Shown here one piece after another: positions 54,220 to 64,000 of a stretch of DNA of 64,000 nt (positions within the stretch are counted from its first letter, which is position 1; each line of letters starts with the position of its first letter). The position numbers and the translations under genes are program-made. The stretch spans positions 4,270,001 through 4,334,000 of the forward strand of contig OY759218.1 in NCBI GenBank assembly GCA_963662175.1, read 5' to 3'. The notes under the pieces were generated by a model. The model had not been told where the DNA came from, searched no databases, and saw nothing but the letters and a program-made list of their open reading frames with translations. This DNA comes from Aradus depressus. Taxonomy: Eukaryota > Arthropoda > Insecta > Hemiptera > Aradidae.

Positions 54220-54515
54220 CAGTTATTGAAGTTTTTGAGTTAAGCCTCTCCCCTAACCCCCCTCCTTTTTGGCGATTTGGCTGAAATTCGATAGGTGTCG
54301 TTGTTAGAGGGTTCTGGACTCACATATAAAGTTTTGTGACGATAAATTTATTCTATCGGGAGTTATCGTGTTCAAAGGCACACAGATAGACAGACTTTTG
54401 ATATTTGGAATCTAGAGGTCGGAAAACATGAAATTCCGTTGAAAACTCCGCATCAAATTGTTAAATGATTATGTAACTTCCCTCTATACTTCGTATAGCT
54501 GAGGAAGTAAAAAAA
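54220..54515 (-). repeat. TR140 hairpin-side fragment
   Basis: Cores near 54226 and 54343; ends AACTTCCCTCTATACTTCGT and ATAGCTGAGGAAGTAA, one of the best-preserved hairpins. Confidence 0.68.
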
Positions 54516-54519
54516 AAAA

Positions 54520-55180
54520 AGTTTTTTTGATAAATAAAATGTAAAATGGAGTAAATACGATACGGGATTGTCAGTCCCTGGGCAAAAAACTGAAGAAAAT
54601 CCTTAACAGCGAAGCTAAACCCATTAAAATCCTTCTCAGCGAGAAAGAAGGAAAAAAAACAGTGAAAAAAGAAGTGTTGGACAGAAAAACAGTTTCCAAT
54701 ATTGAGAAATCCTTTTTCCTGCGGTGTTGGAGATGAGGAATGGGGGCCCTCGTTTTTAATCCTTTCCTTTGGTATCTTGGCAAATGTACTCAAAGAAATT
54801 TTACATAGTCCCTTCACGTGATGTCGTTCCAACTATGTTCGTTATTGATTTAGCTTTCGTTTCGATTTTCCCTCTAGCCCAGGTTTGGGAAAACTATGCC
54901 CATCGAATTGGTTCGAAAACTTGCAGATCAGCACGCTTTTTTTTTTTTTTTTTTTTTAAGACCTCTATGTTTGCTTGTTTTACGCTAAAAGGGTTAGTCT
55001 TAATATGTTCCAAACGCTAGTGTTCCCTCAGATTTTAAATAGGTTCAATATGACCAAAAGCGCCCCAAAAATTGTAAAATTAGTTTTAGGAAATATTTCA
55101 TTGTAATGTTTGAATTGTATCGTGTGGCAACAAATAAAATATTTATTATTATTGGTAGTTTTTTTTTTAAATTATTTTAA
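54520..55180. other. No recognised gene; non-LTR tail near the end
   Basis: Frames at 54461-54832 and 54769-55020 are low in complexity. GTGGCAACAAATAAAATATT with TATTATTATT (55125-55158) looks like another non-LTR 3' tail. Confidence 0.4.
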
Positions 55181-55184
55181 TGCC

Positions 55185-55295
55185 CTTCACCACTTCTTGA
55201 AATAATATACAATAAAAAATAAATAAATTTTATTTATATGTTATAGGAAACCCTCTAATCGGAAACGGAATTTTTTTCCATTATTCAAAAATGGC
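55185..55295 (+). pseudogene. Non-LTR polymerase C-terminal scrap
   Basis: TGCCCTTCACCACTTCTTGA and GGAAACCCTCTAATCGGAAA match the end of ORF2 and the start of the 3' UTR at 40.15-40.26 kb. Confidence 0.5.
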
Positions 55296-55384
55296 AACAA
55301 ATAATCATATAAAAGTCGTGTGTATAATATCTTTAAGAAAATCCAGTAGATTTTTGGCAGTGTATTAAGAAATTTCGCCCCAAA

Positions 55385-58250
55385 ACATTGGAAAAACCCA
55401 CCATCACTATACAAGAATGGGAACATTTTTACAAGACTGTATTCCCGCAAAAATTAAATAACCATTTCTCTTTTTTCAGTTTTTTTCCACCGGATTTTGA
55501 TTATAACATTGCAATGGACGAACTTCTCGCTAGCATAGACAAAAGTAAAAACAATAAGGCTATCGGCCTTGAATCTAATTCCAAATGAATGTTTTAAAGC
55601 GCTACCTCCCGCCTGGTCTCATTACCTTTTAAATTTATTTAATGAAATCTGGAACAATGAAGATGTCCCCCAAGCATGGTCAAAAATTAGGATGAAACTC
55701 ATATACAAAAAAAAGGGCGACCGAGCGGATCCCTCTAATTATAGGGGATTGGCCATATTTAACTCAATCATAAAAATGTTTACAGCTATCCTTTATAATC
55801 GTCTAAACACATGGGTTGAGAGTAGAGGGCTTATACCGGAGGAACGGATGGGTTTCCGGAAGGGAAGAGGATGTAGGGACGCCGTTTTCTCGCTAATCAC
55901 TGCGGTTAACATTCAATTGAGACGCAAAACGAGAAAGATCTGGGCATTACTTGTGGATTTTAGGCGCGCCTTCGACTCAATCTGCCATGACAAGCTTTGG
56001 CTTAAACTTTACGGTCTGGGGATAGGCGGAAAATTGTTGAGGATACTGAAGTCTACCTATGACGTAGCTACCTTAATTGTCACAGAGGGAGCCCAGCATT
56101 CCTGTGAAATACCCGTAACTGAGGGTGTACTTCAGGGAGAAATACTGAGTCCTTTACTGTTTTCTCTCTTTGTAGCTGACATTGTTGATTATATTACAGC
56201 AGAGGGGGGCCAAGGAATTAACGTCTACAAAAATAGGGATCTACTACTTCAATTATATGCGGACGATATGACGATACTGGCTTTTTCCAGGACTGATTAT
56301 TGTGTCACAATCTAAACTGAGGATTCTTGAGAAATACTGTAACAACAATTCTTTAACAGTCAACATTGACAAAACAGTTGTTCTAAAATTTATTTAATGA
56401 AATCTGGAACAATGAAGATGTCCCCCAAGCATGGTCAAAAATTAGGATGAAACTCTTATACAAAAAAAAGGGCGACCGAGCGGATCCCTCTAATTATAGG
56501 GGATTGGCCATATTTAACTCAATCATAAAAATGTTTACAGCTATCCTTTATAATCGTCTAAACACATGGGTTGAGAGTAGAGGGCTTATACCGGAGGAAC
56601 GGATGGGTTTCCGGAAGGGAAGAGGATGTAGGGACGCCGTTTTCTCGCTAATCACTGCGGTTAACATTCAATTGAGACGCAAAACGAGAAAGATCTGGGC
56701 ATTACTTGTGGATTTTAGGCGCGCCTTCGACTCAATCTGCCATGACAAGCTTTGGCTTAAACTTTACGGTCTGGGGATAGGCGGAAAATTGTTGAGGATA
56801 CTGAAGTCTACCTATGACGTAGCTACCTTAATTGTCACAGAGGGAGCCCAGCATTCCTGTGAAATACCCGTAACTGAGGGTGTACTTCAGGGAGAAATAC
56901 TGAGTCCTTTACTGTTTTCTCTCTTTGTAGCTGACATTGTTGATTATATTACAGCAGAGGGGGGCCAAGGAATTAACGTCTACAAAAATAGGGATCTACT
57001 ACTTCAATTATATGCGGACGATATGACGATACTGGCTTTTTCCAGGACTGATTATTGTGTCACAATCTAAACTGAGGATTCTTGAGAAATACTGTAACAA
57101 CAATTCTTTAACAGTCAACATTGACAAAACAGTTGTTCTAAAGTTCCACAAAGGCCGCCCATCAAAATCTAATCCCCTAACGTACCAACATGCAGCTATT
57201 AAAGAGGTCAGAACGTTTACCTATCTCGGGGTACTCGTATTTAGTTCTGGCAAAGTTTCTCAAGCAGGTCATGTTTTTTTCTGTAAATCTGTAATAGAAA
57301 ACACCGTTGTGTTCAGTATTCTACGAGGTAGCAAATCTGACTCCTGGGATACTAAATGTGTGTTGTATGAGTCAATAAGTGAAGGTGTCCTGTTGTACAT
57401 GTCGGAGATCTGGGGCTGTCAATGCTGGGACACCGTAGAGAGGGGACAGCTGACTTTTTTCAAAACCCTCCTCAACCTGCCTTTGAACACTCCAAATTCA
57501 TATGTAAGGATGGAAACAGATAGAGTCCACTCTCGAGTCAAGATATTCGGGAGGATGCTGGGCTGGTGGATAGAGTTGTTGGGCATGTCGGAGGATCGTT
57601 TGCCAAACGCTTGCTACCTCAGATTGCGGGCGCTTATCGACTGGAACTCCATTTCTTTCAACTGGGCTGTCGAACTTCGGAATTGTTTGGTGGAAATAGG
57701 AGCGCTCAATATATGGGAGGGACAAGACTATCAGACAGTAAAGTCAAACAGGAGAGATCTGATTCAGGCGTATGAGAATCACTGGACATGTAAGGATATA
57801 GACGCTGTGCTTAACTCCTCTTATAGCCCCCACTATAGATGTCTCAGTAGCTTGGGTTCGGGGGAGGGCTACCTCCGTCTGAACTGTAGCATAGCCAAGA
57901 TGAGGGTGCTCGCACAGGTCAGAATGACAGGAAGTAAGCACATAAGGCTGCTTGTTCAGGGGGAGCGACACGTGCTACAGCCTGAACGGATATGCCCCCT
58001 GTGTGCTGATGAGACTGTAAGAGATGACCTGACCCATTTGCTCCTCCACTGTCCTGCCTACTCTCCACTCAGGGATAGGCTCCTGGCTAGGTACTTGCCC
58101 CCTCCCCGGGAGGCCGCCCCTCATAGGATGGCCACCCTCCTGGCTGTGGACCACTTGGACCACCTCGCCTCTCTCTATGTCTACCTAACTGAGGCTCTCC
58201 AACATAGAAAAGAAATACTGGGTAGCTCATGAATATTATTTGACTGTACT
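55385..58250 (+). pseudogene. Non-LTR polymerase ORF2 with duplicated catalytic core
   Basis: Pieces in order: IAMDELLASIDKSKNNKAIG (55388-55588). After a frame change comes LIPNECFKALPPAWSHYLLN, KKKGDRADPSNYRGLAIFNS, MGFRKGRGCRDAVFSL, WALLVDFRRAFDSICHDKLW, EGVLQGEILSPLLFSLFVAD and LQLYADDMTILAFSRTD (to 56315). The same core appears again (56447-57070). The rest follows in a third piece (57057-58232) with TYLGVLVFSSG, LLYMSEIWGCQCW and the cysteine motif ICPLCADETVRDDLTHLLLH. This is a large share of a non-LTR ORF2 from the start of the polymerase to the C-terminal zinc motif. The endonuclease is absent. The same frame break after FSRTDYCVTI occurs in both core copies, so it is older than the duplication. 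Confidence 0.85.
55631..57140 (+). repeat. 755-bp tandem duplication
   Basis: AAATTTATTTAATGAAATCT at 55631 recurs at 56386, and the following 755 bp are repeated almost exactly (one visible difference, CTCATATAC against CTCTTATAC). The junction has short homology (TAAA-ATTT). It is either very recent or an assembly artefact. Confidence 0.92.
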
Positions 58251-58254
58251 GTAT

Positions 58255-58900
58255 ATTTTATATTTTTTATATTTTTATACATTTTTTTTCTTTTGATATA
58301 TAAACTTTTATATATTATGGTATCTGTCTCTATACATGTATAAGAGTGTGTATACATGTGTATATATATTGAGACAACCAACATAGGGTACTCTTTCAAA
58401 TAATCTCAGGGTTCTATTTTATAATGATATCGTGGATTCTTTTAAGGAGCGGGTAGACATGCCAGACACAGAATCTTTCTTACCTGGGTTTGTATAAAGA
58501 CAAACATATTAATACTTAGAATTTGAAATTGGAAAAGAAAGGGCGATTCAAAAAATTAAAAGATTATACATAGATTTAACATTCGTATATTTTTATTTAT
58601 ACTCTTTTATGACATTAATATTACAAACATTTCTTATAATCTTTTTTAAATATTTTATGAACATTACAACAAACTGCTCATTGTACAATTTTCAATACAG
58701 CGACCAATAGGGAGATATGACGTGGTTTTACATTTTGATTTTTAATGAACCTTTATGAATCTAAATCATTTTAAGAGAAGTTACCTTTTTTTTCTTTTAA
58801 GGCATTTTTTTATGAAGTTATAGACCGTTTATATTATTTTACATAGATAAAAAGTTGTACTCATCGAATTGGTGATCTCTTGGTATGAATGACTCCTCCT
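58255..58900. other. AT-rich interval
   Basis: TATATA/TGTGTATAC-type low-complexity DNA near 58310-58370; no gene signal. Confidence 0.5.
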
Positions 58901-58916
58901 CCAGTCAGAAATCGTC

Positions 58917-59392
58917 TCACCAACCCCTCTTCACCATGTGGGTTTCAGCCATTGTTCGATCAATCCATGAAGTTAATCCGAAGATATAACTAGCATCCGA
59001 TCCTTCCAGTCCGATCCTATGGTATATGGGTATCCATATCCGGAGCTGTTCAGGGGGAAATTAGTGTGGACTTTACTGCACTACTTTTAATAAAAATATA
59101 ACTTAGGGACTACATTCGGTCAAAAGACCGGAGTAGGGCACTAGTTCGGTGACCACTCTATCACTCCTACTTCACTACTACTCTTAGATTCGTCACAAGT
59201 CTTTTCTCCCCTCTCCACTCTATCACACCGTGGACACAATTCATTATATTATATTGTTGTTGTTTTTTATGCCTTTTTATTTTAAACAATATTTAATTGT
59301 TATTTAAATTTATATAACAAATTTTCCTAGACTATAATTATTAATTATAGAAACAATAATACTTACTCATTAAAAAAAAACACGCATAGCAT
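58917..59392 (-). pseudogene. Possible trypsin-like serine protease C-terminal relic
   Basis: Minus strand 59075-58917 reads KVHTNFPLNSSGYGYPYTIG, SDWK and then, after a shift of reading frame, SDASYIFGLTSWIDRTMAET and a stop at 58917-58919. The last part resembles the end of chymotrypsin-type enzymes (PSYIFxVxSWIDxTM). The catalytic residues would lie upstream and are not seen. A short exon MLCVFFFN plus two bases (59392-59367, GTAAGT donor) could join in frame to the first part, which would make a tiny secreted peptide instead. A frameshifted pseudogene is the simpler reading. Confidence 0.28.
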
Positions 59393-59394
59393 AT

Positions 59395-60010
59395 TCTCTT
59401 TGCCGCCTAAATATTCAAATTTGAAATTTTTTAACTTATTCATTAAGTTATAATTATTTCTTTTTATTTTACTTTACTTTACCCATTTTCCTGGGTGTCC
59501 ATCATGTGACAGGTGATTCGAACCGTCACAATATATGTGTATGTATATGTATATGCAATTTATGTGTGGACCAGTAAGGTCAACCCTTGTTAAGAGATCG
59601 GTATCTGTATAAGCAATAATGTTTCATTCTTTGTTTTTTCAATTTTTCTATGAACGTGTTTTTTAGTTTTTTCTAATCTCAGGATTAGTTGTAATATAGT
59701 TTTTAATATTATTATTGATTGCCTTATTTCAAAATTCAAGAGGAAGCAATTTTTTAATTTGTATTTCCATATTTATCCATTTCATTTTTTGAATACTTAT
59801 AATTATTTCATCTCAATACTTTACCATGGCAATTTTCATTTCTTTTTTTTGTCTTCACTGTAGCTGATACACTGTATATATATATTATTTTTTTATATTT
59901 TTCAATTTTATTTAAGAAGGCTGGCTGAACTCCTTCCAATAAAATGTATTTTATTTCAAATGGAATAAAGTTTATTATTATTATATCTTTAATAAAAGTA
60001 ACACATTTTT
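59395..60010. other. AT-rich interval; possible SINE box B
   Basis: Minus strand 59530-59512 has GACGGTTCGAATCACCTGTC, a box B-like word, perhaps from a SINE otherwise lost. Nothing else is recognisable. Confidence 0.35.
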
Positions 60011-60012
60011 AT

Positions 60013-60895
60013 TACTTCCCAGCTATACGAAGTATGAAATCTGTCATTAATTTGATGTTGAGCTTTCTCCGTTCATCTTAAAGTTTTTTTAATTTCATGT
60101 TGTTCAACCCCTTGATTCCAACAAATAAAAAACATTTCTTTCTATGAACACGATAACTGCAAATTGAATGAGTCATGAAATTTTAAATATGTAACCAGAA
60201 CCCCATAGGGTCGATATGCATTAATTTTTAGCCAAATCCACAAAAAAGAAGGTGGGGAATCTGAGTGGGAACTCAACTCAAAAATATAACTGCCGATGTA
60301 ATGAATGTATTGACATGACATTTTATATATAAATTCAAAACCCAATAAGGGCGACATATATTAATATGGACTTGAAAATAAAATAAAACTGGTTTATTCA
60401 ATATGTTGTCTAATTTCACTAACTATATATACATGGGAGTACTTTCGGTATTTCTACCATCCTCAGCCAAAAGCATAAGAGATAAGACTCAAGAGATAAG
60501 ACTCAGTCTTATCTCTTATGCTTTTGGCTGAGGATGGTAGAAATACCGAAAGTACTCCCATGTATATATAGTTAGTGAAATTAGACAACATATTAAATAA
60601 ACCAGTTTTATTTTATTTTCAAGTCCATTTGAATTATTTCACAATATCTCTGCAATTATGTCAGTTTTCATATATTAATATTCCACAAATTCAGCCAAAG
60701 GGAAGAGGGGCTCAACTCAAAAACCCTAATAGCTGCCAACATAATAAACGTATCGACACAATATATAGTATGAAGAATCAAACGTCCCAGTGTAAGTTAA
60801 CTATTGATTTTTAGTCAAATGATTTCAGAGGGAGACCAGAAACTTATTTGATTCGCGCTAGGGTAATACATTGCCGTTGATTCACTGCCATTTTT
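60013..60895 (+). repeat. TR140 element split by a palindromic insertion
   Basis: Left part 60013-60367 begins with the hairpin CCAGCTATACGAAGTATGAA and has cores near 60165 and 60300. Right part 60670-60895 resumes with ATTCAGCCAAAGGGAAGAGG, one core (AATAAACGTATCGACACAAT) and the end TAGGGTAATACATTGCCG. The break falls within the unit's ATTAATTTTCAGCC segment. Confidence 0.72.
60368..60669. mobile_element. Palindromic hammerhead element with 12-bp target duplication
   Basis: ATATATTAATAT occurs at 60356-60367 and again at 60670-60681, flanking a 302-bp insertion into the TR140 copy. The insertion is a palindrome centred near 60500 (arms about 125 bp) plus a unique stretch of about 42 bp at its right end. 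Both arms hold GGCTGAGGATGGTAGAAATA then CCGAAAGTACTCCCATG: CUGAGGA, GGUA/UACC stem II, GAAA, AGU/ACU stem III and C as the cleavage base. UUGG before the core pairs with CCA after it. Confidence 0.75.
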
Positions 60896-61139
60896 TTTTA
60901 TATTTTTCCCCTGGCGATTGTCATTTTCGAAAATGTTTATTAAAACTGAATTAAAGATTGATGTGTAAAGAGAGAGAATGAACAATATGAAAGGAGAAGT
61001 GAAGGAAGCTGATTGTAGCTGTAGCAAGGTACCTTCTTGGGCGAGAGGACATAGAAACTTAGTTGGAGTATTGCCAGACCTCCAAAAACATATTTAGCGC
61101 CCTATAATAGACTGGCCGACTGTGTAATTTCAAATTTTT
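60896..61139. other. No recognised feature
   Basis: No coding or structural signal that I can support. Confidence 0.4.
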
Positions 61140-61248
61140 GAACTGAATTGTCTAAATTTTAATCATTATTTTTTAATAATTTATTTTATTTCTCTAGTTT
61201 TTTTTTTCTTTTATGTATTTTTATTATCATTTTATTTATTTATACATA

Positions 61249-62323
61249 AGTGGTGATCAAAAAGTTTCAAGACTTTTTGGATTGCATACCAATGGAGCGT
61301 CGAAGAGCGGTACGGTTGACAGCATTAGTTGTTGTGACTCTTCCTGAGCTCAGCTGTTTTTGTACATTCTCTACAGCCTACTTTGTTGTGAAGTAACAGA
61401 CGTTTTTGTGAAAGAAGTTTTTCGTATTTGGCTATTTTGTGATCTTTTGTTAAATGAATCAAAAAGAAGAGCAACGCGTTTGTGTCAAGTTTTGTGTGAA
61501 TTTGGGTAAAACTGTTACATAAACTTTTCAGATGTTGCAAGAGGCTTTTGGGGATGAATATCGGAGTCGATCACGGTGTCAAGTGGTACAAGAGGTTCAA
61601 ATAAGGCGGGACATCGTCAAATCAAATGTTAAATGAATAAATAAAACAAACTTATTTTTAAAATATTGTCTATTCCTCTAAAGATATAAATATATATAAC
61701 TACCGGTTTCGGCCTTACACCATCGTCAGGTCTAGTTATGAACATGAGTTCATAACACTCATGTTCATAACTAGACCTGACGATGGTGTAAGGCCGAAAC
61801 CGGTAGTTATATATATTTATATCTTTAGTGGAATAGACAATATTTTAAAAATAAGTTTGTTTTATTTATTTATTACAAGTTTCCACAGTATGTCCGCGTT
61901 CCTCAACTTAGAAAATGTTAAATGTACTTCCGGCTGTGAGGAGGAAGAGACCTGAGCTGTGGCGAAGTGGGGAGTGGGTGTTGCACCATGACAACGCGCC
62001 TGTTCATTCTGCGACGATCATTCGCGATTATCGCAGAAAAAACGCCATGGCCCCCATACTCACCAGACCTGGCCCCTGCGGAATTTTTCCTGTTTTCGAA
62101 ACTCAAGAGACCCTTAAAAGGGCAGAGATTTCACTCAACTGTCGAAATTAAAGAAAAATCGCTGGAGGAGATGAACAGCATTCCAGAAGATGAGTTCTCA
62201 GGGTCCTTCCAGCAGTGGAAACGGCGGTGGGACAAATGTAGAGCTTCCCAAGGGGAGAACTTCGAAGGGGACAATGTCCAATAACTTTAAAAAATCAGTC
62301 CTGGAACTTTTTGATCACCCCCT
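61249..62323 (+). pseudogene. mariner transposon, internally deleted
   Basis: Inverted repeats AGTGGTGATCAAAAAGTTTC (61249) and GGAACTTTTTGATCACCCCC (to 62323) are flanked by TA on both sides. The start of the transposase reads EEQRVCVKFCVNLGKT and MLQEAFGDEYRSRSRCQVV; the C-terminal half reads RKRPELWRSGEWVLHHDNAP, PWPPYSPDLAPAEFFLFSKL and NFEGDNVQ. The middle with the first catalytic aspartate is missing, and a palindromic element sits at that point, so it cannot work. Confidence 0.88.
61636..61912. mobile_element. Palindromic hammerhead element with 12-bp target duplication, inside mariner
   Basis: AAATGTTAAATG at 61624-61635 and 61913-61924 flanks 277 bp: a near-perfect palindrome centred near 61755 (arms about 115 bp) and a unique right stretch of about 38 bp (CAAGTTTCCACAGTATGTCC). 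Each arm carries CTGACGATGGTGTAAGGCCG then AAACCGGTAGTTATATAT. ACC/GGU forms stem III and A is the cleavage base. GUUAU after the site can pair with AUAAC before the core. Outward, ATAGACAATATTTTAAAAAT and TTGTTTTATTTATTT match the other copies. Confidence 0.78.
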
Positions 62324-62699
62324 TATATTGTTGTTTTGTTTTCTTTCTCTTTCCTGTATTTCGCACATTGTGGCCTGATGAAGGGACGTAGGAACGTCCC
62401 AAAATGTCGTCGGAAAAGTTATAACAATTTATTATCTTAATTTGAATGAAATTACTACTATATTTAGTAATATTATTAATTTTTTACTCATATTTCCAAG
62501 TATTTATTCATTTCATTTTATTTTTTAGTAGTATTGTTAATTCTAATCCATGTGTGTAAGTCTCTTAGGGTTAATATCTGTTATGTATCTAATTTATAAG
62601 CTACCTTAATGTATGTATTCTTATGACGTTTCGTATTACCATGTTGTGGTGTAACGGAAATAAATATTATTATGTTATTGTAAATAAAGTTTGCTCGTG

Positions 62700-63960
62700 C
62701 TTTTGTCACATTTTTTGAAGATTTTTGATGTGTCATCTTAGCTCACACCTACCAAAATAATAAAAAAAAACTAATATTGTAATAATCTCAAGAAATTGAC
62801 GAAGAAGGAAACGTATATACATCATGCACAGCAAAAGTAGTGCGCACTTGAATTAAAATGTGCAGGGACAAGGTGAGTTTCTTCGTAGAGTGAACTTGAC
62901 TGTCTCTAGCTCTGACAGCGTCTTTACTTCGTTGCCGTGTTACGTTACTTATGCAACATGAAGTTATAAAAGCTATTCTAGCAAGTGTTGTGAAAATTAG
63001 TTTTGAATTATTGTCAACAATTTTTAAATAATAAGTGAGCTGTAAGATAATTTAATATTTCCGAAATAATTCCTTTATTATTTCTAATTGTGACTATATT
63101 GTAATTATAGGACTATCTACAAGTATTGCCAAACAAGTAATTGTACTAAAGGGACCTTAAATTAATAAATCCTCGATTCAAGGTATAATCATACTTAACA
63201 AAACTACACATGATATTATCAGATCATAGATACGTGAATGTTCATGGTGTATATGATATAAATTACTTAAATCAATTTATATAAATATACATAAATATTA
63301 TGTAGCTTATTCTAGTGATCATAAGCCGATTGCATAAATTTTACCAAAAAAATAACAACAAATAAAATATAGTTAGTTACATTAAAAATGTTGCTACTGA
63401 AATTTCATTGCTTCCATCTTTTCCAGTGGACACTCACACGTAACAATGGCAGTAGGTACAAATTGGACTCACATTTTTTTTTTCATAACTTTTACTGGAG
63501 TGATTTTCATGAAATTCTGCAGGTAGTATACAACTAAATTAGAGTAAACATTTTTTGAAGTTGAAATATCAAACGTAGTAATATAGAGGGAAATACGTTT
63601 TTGTCGAAAGAATAAGATAAATCCCTCTGTTTAAATTTTCTGAATCTGCCACTGTTTGATTAATGTATGATAAAACGTTTTCTACAAATTAAAAGATTAA
63701 TTTAATTTATGATTAATTAAATTTAATGAGATTTAGGTGAATGTCGAGGATTTTGTTTTTTGTGTTCATTAAGAAAGTATTCTCAATCAGAACTGAAATC
63801 AAAACCTCAGTCATTGGAATGAAAGATTGGAAGACCTAAGCCGTGGCGCGAAAGCAGAACTCTATTTTTAATGATCTTTGAGAGAAGCCATTCTCACTCA
63901 TCCAGACATGATATTTTTAAAAACAGAAAGGAGGAGCCTTATTAATCCGAATACAGACAT
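62700..63960. other. No recognised gene
   Basis: A donor-like GTGAGT follows CAGGGACAAG at 62871, but the reading frame before it is closed. The rest is AT-rich. Confidence 0.4.
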
Positions 63961-63961
63961 A

Positions 63962-64000
63962 AAAAAGTCATCGGTGAATTCCCGGCTATGTACTTCCCCA
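63962..64000 (-). repeat. Start of another TR140 copy at the window edge
   Basis: AAAGTCATCGGTGAATTCCC and GGCTATGTACTTCCCCA is the family's end sequence; the body lies outside the window. Confidence 0.6.

Larger units (their letters stand above)
61140..62700 (+). mobile_element. Non-LTR 3' UTR split by mariner
   Basis: 61140-61247 (T-rich) and 62326-62700 together match the 3' UTR at 40.4-40.7 kb: TCGCACATTGTGGCCTGATG and GGACGTAGGAACGTCCC, then the TGTAACGGAAATAAATATTA end. The hammerhead-like motif at 62373-62412 has lost its GAAA (reads AAAA). Confidence 0.6.

Noticed and set aside
54470..54510. loxP-like words in the TR140 hairpin (ACTTCGTATA)
   Set aside because: It is only part of a family-wide hairpin. 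The spacer and arm lengths do not fit loxP, and no recombinase is present.

Overview
The window is a gene-poor, AT-rich stretch of an animal nuclear genome, almost certainly an insect. A hemipteran is my best guess, from the style of the repeats and of the small multi-exon gene, but I cannot prove it. Evidence for a eukaryote: GT-AG introns, tRNA-derived SINEs, Copia, Jockey/R1-type non-LTR, Penelope-like, mariner, piggyBac, hAT and pogo elements, and poly(A)-type tails. I see no bacterial features, no rRNA, no intact tRNA gene and no CRISPR array.

Layout. 1-4 kb: a non-LTR 3' end, then the best host-gene candidate, a five-exon minus-strand gene (753-2121) whose four introns all interrupt codons after base one and whose small internal exons arose by exon duplication. 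Then a SINE/retroelement block whose inverted copy lies at 22-23 kb. 4-16 kb: a pogo-like element, a complete but decayed Copia element (6416-10753, matching LTRs, 5-bp target duplication) and two foldbacks. 16-23 kb: an intron-containing DNA transposon with degenerate transposase and several Jockey-type reverse-transcriptase relics. 24-25 kb: two tentative small-exon genes. 25-34 kb: mostly a dispersed repeat I call TR140 (see below), with retroelement tails. 34.7-38.7 kb: a Copia element with a long open gag-pol frame, cut at the polymerase active site by a SINE. 39-55 kb: more TR140 copies, a piggyBac-type element carrying R1-like sequence, a mariner remnant, a Penelope-like 3' end, R1-like relics and a small hAT element. 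55-64 kb: a non-LTR polymerase gene with a 755-bp internal tandem duplication, a possible serine-protease relic, and nested palindromic elements and mariner.

TR140 is a roughly 0.6-0.8 kb dispersed repeat present in about twenty full or partial copies on both strands. It is built from units of about 140 bp containing a core like TGTCGATACATTCATTACAT. One end is a hairpin (ACTTCCCC, then CTATACGAAGTATAG, then GGGAAGT) and the other end reads GGGGAAGTACATTGCCGGTG. Its shape resembles non-autonomous Helentron-type elements (internal tandem repeats plus terminal hairpins), but I have not proved that class.

The most interesting mobile system is a set of palindromic elements (about 5.0-5.3, 10.9-11.1, 25.0-25.2, 60.4-60.7 and 61.6-61.9 kb). 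Each carries two divergent hammerhead-ribozyme-like motifs (CTGANGA, stem II, GAAA, a tiny palindromic stem III, then UH). Two of these insertions have exact 12-bp target duplications. The same motif sits downstream of a Penelope-like GIY-YIG remnant and in the 3' regions of two non-LTR families, so one ribozyme-like module seems shared by several retroelements here. Apart from the transposons the window shows few genes, and they do not form an evident pathway.
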